In this document: one piece after another, positions 6,402-9,223 of the stretch
How positions within the stretch are numbered: position 1 is the stretch's first letter
How the letters are laid out: each line of letters starts with the position of its first letter
From: Candidatus Dependentiae bacterium
GTDB taxonomy: Bacteria; Babelota; Babeliae; Babelales; UASB340
DNA length: 9,223 bases
Direction of reading: 5' to 3'
Assembly (NCBI GenBank): GCA_018897535.1
Contig: JAHIKO010000007.1
Span: 1 to 9,223 of the forward strand
The notes under the pieces: model-generated
The model's input: the letters and a program-made list of their open reading frames with translations, nothing else
Told to the model about the DNA's origin: nothing
Databases searched by the model: none
Made by a program: the position numbers and the translations under genes

Positions 6402-6558
6402 GGACTGGATCCCGGCTCCAGACTTCGCATAAAGCTTCGTCGGACGCAGTCGGTGGCCGGGATGACCCAGCCTACGCGTAAAGCTTCCACCTTCGCTTTT
6501 GCGTATAAAAGTTTTAGTAAAGATATAAATGCTATGGAGGACAAGCCTTTGGGCAAGC
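6402..6558 (-). repeat. GC-rich modular palindromic repeat, copy B (157 bases)
   Basis: Longer version of copy A in the same orientation. The hairpin arms are 8 bases (6409-6416 and 6456-6463), with an extra 33-base block (6418-6450) in the loop. That block contains the inner module found elsewhere in copy A. After the shared stretch to 6488 and a shared CTTCGC at 6491-6496, copy B carries 42 bases (6497-6538) that are largely AT-rich where copy A has 12. The final 20 bases match copy A exactly. The two length differences, 33 and 30, are multiples of three. Read in the methyltransferase frame, the copy encodes LAQRLV, GSFTRRLGHPGHR and AGIQS in the same order as copy A. The edge is 12 bases before the methyltransferase ATG. 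Confidence 0.86.
6421..6445 (-). repeat. inner module of the repeat, located in the hairpin loop of copy B
   Basis: A 25-base unit nearly identical to 5604-5627 in copy A (one extra base, one substitution), including TAAAGCTTC at 6430-6438. In copy B it forms most of the 33-base insertion in the hairpin loop rather than following the hairpin, which suggests nested insertion or block shuffling. Confidence 0.65.
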
Positions 6559-6584
6559 TCTGAATTATACTAATATTATTAAGC

Positions 6585-6593
6585 TTATTCATA
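6585..6593. repeat. 9-base direct repeat, right partner (possible target duplication)
   Basis: TTATTCATA, identical to 6382-6390. It includes the stop of the ABC exporter gene. Deleting one partner and everything between the pair would place the exporter stop directly on the methyltransferase ATG as ATGA, the same junction type seen at 8337-8340. Confidence 0.4.
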
Positions 6594-8340
6594 ATACCTG
6601 CTGCACAGTATTTCGATTTTGTATATACAACTGCGCCAAATCTTCAACCAAATAAACATTACCGTTATCAATTTTATAAATTTTATCACAACGCTCAACA
6701 GTAGATAGCCTATGAGCAATCACAATTAAAGTTTTATCAAAATTTAAACTATAAATTTCATTCATAATATTTTCTTCGGTTTGATTATCAAGAGCGGAAG
6801 TGGCTTCATCCAAAACTAAAAGTTCCGGATCAGAGTATAACGCTCTGGCTATTGCAATGCGTTGTTTTTGGCCACCGCTTAATAAAATTCCGCCATCACC
6901 AACTTTTGTATATATTTCATCTTTAGTTAACAAAAAATTATATATATTCGATTTTTTTAGCACATCTACAATCTTTTCTTTATTAAAATTGCGACCAAAA
7001 ACAACATTATCTGCAACTGTACCGTCAAACAAATAAATTTGTTGTGGTATATAGCCAATTTTTTGTCGCCAGGATTTAATATTAGTTTTATCCAATTTAT
7101 GATCATCTATAAAAATATCGCCGGTTGTTGGTCGATAGAGCCCCATAATAACATCTGCAATTGTACTTTTGCCGGCACCACTTTCGCCAACAAAAGCCGT
7201 ACGTTGCCCTTTTTCTATTTTTATATTTACTGAACCTAAAACTTTGGTTTTAGAATCATATTCAAAGCTTAAATCTTTTAAAACTATACTACATTTAAAA
7301 GAAACTTTTTCATCACCCAAATCTTCTTGTTCATAACCAAGATATTCATTAACCGAATCCAGTGAACTTTTTAAAAAAATAACTCTATTGTATGATGAAA
7401 GAATTTTGTTTATTGAAGGCAAAAATCTATAAAACGCAAAAGCATACATGGAAATTACAGGTATTATTGCCGTCGCATTATGATACATATAAACAACATA
7501 AACTATTACTGCTATTAATGTTGAAAAACCAATAGTTTCTAAAATAAGTCTTGGTGTATTTTGCAACACTGCATTAAATGTATTAGCCGTAACAAGTTTT
7601 GAACAAGCTTTATTAAATCTATTTAAAACTTTATCTTGAGTAAAAAAAAGCTTAATCAATTTAAAATTCCAAAAGCTTTCTGTATATGTTTTTGAAATTT
7701 CTACCAAAAAACCTTGTCTTTTTTTTCCGGAATTTTTTAACTTTTTAGAAAATAATTTTGCTATTAAAAAAACTTTTCCTAACAACAAAAAAGACAAAAC
7801 TATCGTCATTTTAAGATGAACAAAAAGTAATGCTGTATAAATTAACAATACATTCAAAAATTCTGACATAATTTGTAAAATCGCATCTAAAATACCAACC
7901 AAATCATTGGTATTTGAAAATATAACTTTATCTATTTTTGAAGAATTTTTAGTAGTAAACTCTTTATATGCAAAATTTAAATAATTTTGAAAAAAACGAA
8001 TTGCAAAATGTCTAAATCTTCCCTGAGAAAAGCGATTCATTGCATATGTAAAAATAGTTATTATAATTGCTCTTAAAAAATAAAAAATTATAAGAGCCAA
8101 GCCAAATATTACAATAAATTGCGGTACAGAATTACAATGCAAAATATTATATAAAAAATTATAATATTTATTGCTGTAAACAATATTAAAATTTGTAGCA
8201 ATAGAAGCAAAAACCATAACAAGAGAAATACTGAATGTTTCTAGAAATGCGACAAAAACTGAAATAAAAAACAGAAGTATTAGAAACCGTTTTTCTCTTT
8301 TTGAAAGCAAATAATTAAGTTTTTTTATTGTTTCTATCAT
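6589..8340 (-). CDS. ABC exporter, PglK/MsbA type, probable lipid-linked glycan flippase
   Basis: A 583-residue half-transporter with a membrane domain fused to an ATPase domain, expected to work as a homodimer in the inner membrane. Residues 1-330 hold about six membrane helices (first two near 18-48 and 74-98). The ATPase domain has Walker A GESGAGKST (385-393), the Q loop in IPQQ (Q433/434), signature LSGGQ (487-491), Walker B LLVLDEATSALD (507-518) and the switch histidine H543. The N-terminal pattern, a short helix followed by ETFSISLVMVF, resembles PglK/WlaB exporters that flip undecaprenyl-diphosphate oligosaccharides. MsbA-like lipid export is an alternative. ATG at 8340 overlaps the upstream glycosyltransferase stop as ATGA, indicating coupled translation. 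A TTG at 8352 would add four residues and is less likely. The surrounding glycosyltransferases support a glycan cargo. Confidence 0.9.
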   Translation of the reverse strand: MIETIKKLNYLLSKREKRFLILLFFISVFVAFLETFSISLVMVFASIATNFNIVYSNKYYNFLYNILHCNSVPQFIVIFGLALIIFYFLRAIIITIFTYAMNRFSQGRFRHFAIRFFQNYLNFAYKEFTTKNSSKIDKVIFSNTNDLVGILDAILQIMSEFLNVLLIYTALLFVHLKMTIVLSFLLLGKVFLIAKLFSKKLKNSGKKRQGFLVEISKTYTESFWNFKLIKLFFTQDKVLNRFNKACSKLVTANTFNAVLQNTPRLILETIGFSTLIAVIVYVVYMYHNATAIIPVISMYAFAFYRFLPSINKILSSYNRVIFLKSSLDSVNEYLGYEQEDLGDEKVSFKCSIVLKDLSFEYDSKTKVLGSVNIKIEKGQRTAFVGESGAGKSTIADVIMGLYRPTTGDIFIDDHKLDKTNIKSWRQKIGYIPQQIYLFDGTVADNVVFGRNFNKEKIVDVLKKSNIYNFLLTKDEIYTKVGDGGILLSGGQKQRIAIARALYSDPELLVLDEATSALDNQTEENIMNEIYSLNFDKTLIVIAHRLSTVERCDKIYKIDNGNVYLVEDLAQLYIQNRNTVQQVL

Positions 8341-9223
8341 AATAATAAACAACTGTCGTATAAATTTTCAATCTTTTTTATTTGATCAAAAATATTAAAA
8401 TTTTTATTACAAAATTCATATGCATTTTTTGAAAGCTGTTCATTTAATTTTTTATTGGTCAAAACGGCATAAAGCTTTTCAACCCATAAACCAATATTAT
8501 TTGGATCTATTAAATATCCGGTTGTCCCGTGAATAACCAATTCATCAAGTGGTGCCAATTTTGAAGCTAATACAGGTTTTTCCATAAATCCGGCTTCTAT
8601 AATTGGTCTGGAAAAATGTCCAACCGTAAACGGATTTAATAGAACATCGCACATGGCTAAAAGATTTTCCGGTGAATCTATAGATCCTGTAAAAATAACT
8701 GAATCTTTTACTCTCTCAAGTATTTTTAAAACCTGCTTAGCATAGCGTTGATTTGTTGAAATAATTTTTTTAAAATAATTGCCATTAAAATTTGGCTCAA
8801 AATATCCTGCAACTATCAACTTTGCATCAGGAATAAGTTTTAATATTTGTTCAAAAATTTTAAATACAGTTAAAGTACCCTTTTCTTGCGAAAGCCCACC
8901 CAAAAATAAAATTTTAGGATCAAAATTATTTAAATTATATTTTTTAAAAAAATCTTGTAAGTTTAAATTTTTATCAAATTTCGTAATATCAACTGCGTTA
9001 TAAACAATTCTAGTTTTTGGGTTATTTTTCCAGGGCAATGCATCATTTTGACTTATTGGAGCAATAAAATCTGAATATTTTGAAACTCGATTTTTAATAA
9101 AAGCGCGTCTTATTCCAAGATAGCCTTCAGACAACGGTTCTCTTATATGCGTTATTACCGGAATATTAAGTTTTTTTGCAACTTTACCCCAAATAAAAAG
9201 AGTGCTGGTGTTTAAATGCACAA
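8337..9223 (-). CDS. GT4-type glycosyltransferase, 5' end cut by window edge
   Basis: C-terminal 295 or so residues of a GT4 glycosyltransferase. The frame is open to the right edge. The GTG at 9219-9221 falls inside the N-terminal domain (VHLNTSTLFIWGKVAKKL, a typical internal strand and helix), so it is not the start, and an estimated 80-100 residues lie outside. Numbering from that codon: VITHIREPL (22-30) and FIAPISQND (52-60) belong to the acceptor domain, RIVYNAVD (71-78) marks the hinge, ILFLGGLSQEKG (104-115) begins the donor domain, VIFTGSI (175-181) follows, and HFSRPIIEAGFMEKPV (202-217) is the donor-binding loop. E209 is the second Glu of EX7E, while the position of the first Glu is Gly201. 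The gene overlaps the ABC exporter start by ATGA. It likely adds a sugar to the lipid-linked glycan; the specificity is unknown. Confidence 0.87.
   Translation of the reverse strand, partial: VHLNTSTLFIWGKVAKKLNIPVITHIREPLSEGYLGIRRAFIKNRVSKYSDFIAPISQNDALPWKNNPKTRIVYNAVDITKFDKNLNLQDFFKKYNLNNFDPKILFLGGLSQEKGTLTVFKIFEQILKLIPDAKLIVAGYFEPNFNGNYFKKIISTNQRYAKQVLKILERVKDSVIFTGSIDSPENLLAMCDVLLNPFTVGHFSRPIIEAGFMEKPVLASKLAPLDELVIHGTTGYLIDPNNIGLWVEKLYAVLTNKKLNEQLSKNAYEFCNKNFNIFDQIKKIENLYDSCLLL

Larger units (their letters stand above)
6386..6592 (-). other. doubtful 68-codon frame spanning repeat copy B
   Basis: This frame begins ATG at 6592, overlapping the ABC exporter stop as ATGA (6589-6592), and ends at TGA 6386-6388, overlapping the methyltransferase start, again as ATGA (6386-6389). 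Most of it is repeat copy B read in a frame different from the one shared by copy A and the downstream genes, so the product is not conserved between copies and shows no domain. A functional protein is unlikely. Its translation could, however, carry ribosomes from the exporter gene across the repeat to the methyltransferase start. Both overlaps are also explained simply if the flanking 9-base repeats are a target duplication. Confidence 0.3.

Noticed and set aside
5550..6558. CRISPR array or insertion sequence
   Set aside because: Only two unequal copies separated by a gene, no regular spacers, no cas genes, no transposase and no long terminal inverted repeats.
6386..6592. 68-codon frame as a real conserved gene
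   Set aside because: It reads the repeat in a frame different from that of copy A, so its product is not conserved, and no domain is visible. It is kept only as a possible bridge for translation.
8341..8352. TTG start of the ABC exporter, four codons before the ATG
   Set aside because: The ATG at 8340 gives the usual ATGA overlap with the upstream gene; the TTG has no ribosome site that favours it.
9219..9221. GTG as the start of the right-hand glycosyltransferase
   Set aside because: The codon lies within a conserved strand of the N-terminal domain, and the frame continues to the window edge, so the gene is truncated here.

Overview
This window is a strongly AT-rich stretch of bacterial DNA in which every supported gene lies on the minus strand. 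Genes are packed tightly, with several start/stop overlaps, and read as one long glycan-biosynthesis operon or part of one. TGG encodes Trp and TAA/TGA act as stops, so the standard bacterial code fits. The organism cannot be named. An AT-rich genome carrying GC-rich palindromic repeats that stay open in frame resembles host-associated lineages (Rickettsiales-like alphaproteobacteria, or candidate phyla such as Dependentiae), but that is an inference with low confidence.

In transcription order (right to left) the genes are: a GT4 glycosyltransferase cut by the right edge (8337-9223); a PglK/MsbA-type ABC exporter, probably a lipid-linked glycan flippase (6589-8340); repeat copy B (6402-6558); a class I SAM methyltransferase (5691-6389); repeat copy A (5550-5643); GDP-L-fucose synthase (4506-5537); a multi-pass membrane protein of unknown function (3818-4504); a probable GT-A glycosyltransferase with a DGD motif (2711-3781); an FkbM-like protein whose SAM-binding motif looks eroded (1680-2606); a zinc-ribbon plus SAM methyltransferase protein (827-1618); and a second GT4 glycosyltransferase cut by the left edge (1-843).

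Together the genes suggest synthesis of a fucose-containing (or related 6-deoxyhexose) surface glycan. Fucose synthase supplies GDP-L-fucose, the glycosyltransferases build the oligosaccharide on a carrier, the methyltransferases decorate it, and the ABC exporter moves it across the inner membrane. The partner enzyme GDP-mannose 4,6-dehydratase is not in the window.

The most unusual feature is the pair of GC-rich modular repeats in the two widest gaps, each just upstream of a gene start. They share both ends and a hairpin but differ internally by two indels of 33 and 30 bases, both multiples of three. Both are open in the frame of the downstream gene and encode the same peptide blocks. In both, the repeat ends exactly 12 bases before the downstream ATG. 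Copy A is fused in frame to a possible upstream start of the fucose synthase. Copy B is flanked by a 9-base direct repeat that contains an ATGA stop/start overlap. This resembles the in-frame palindromic elements of Rickettsia in behaviour; the family identity is not established.
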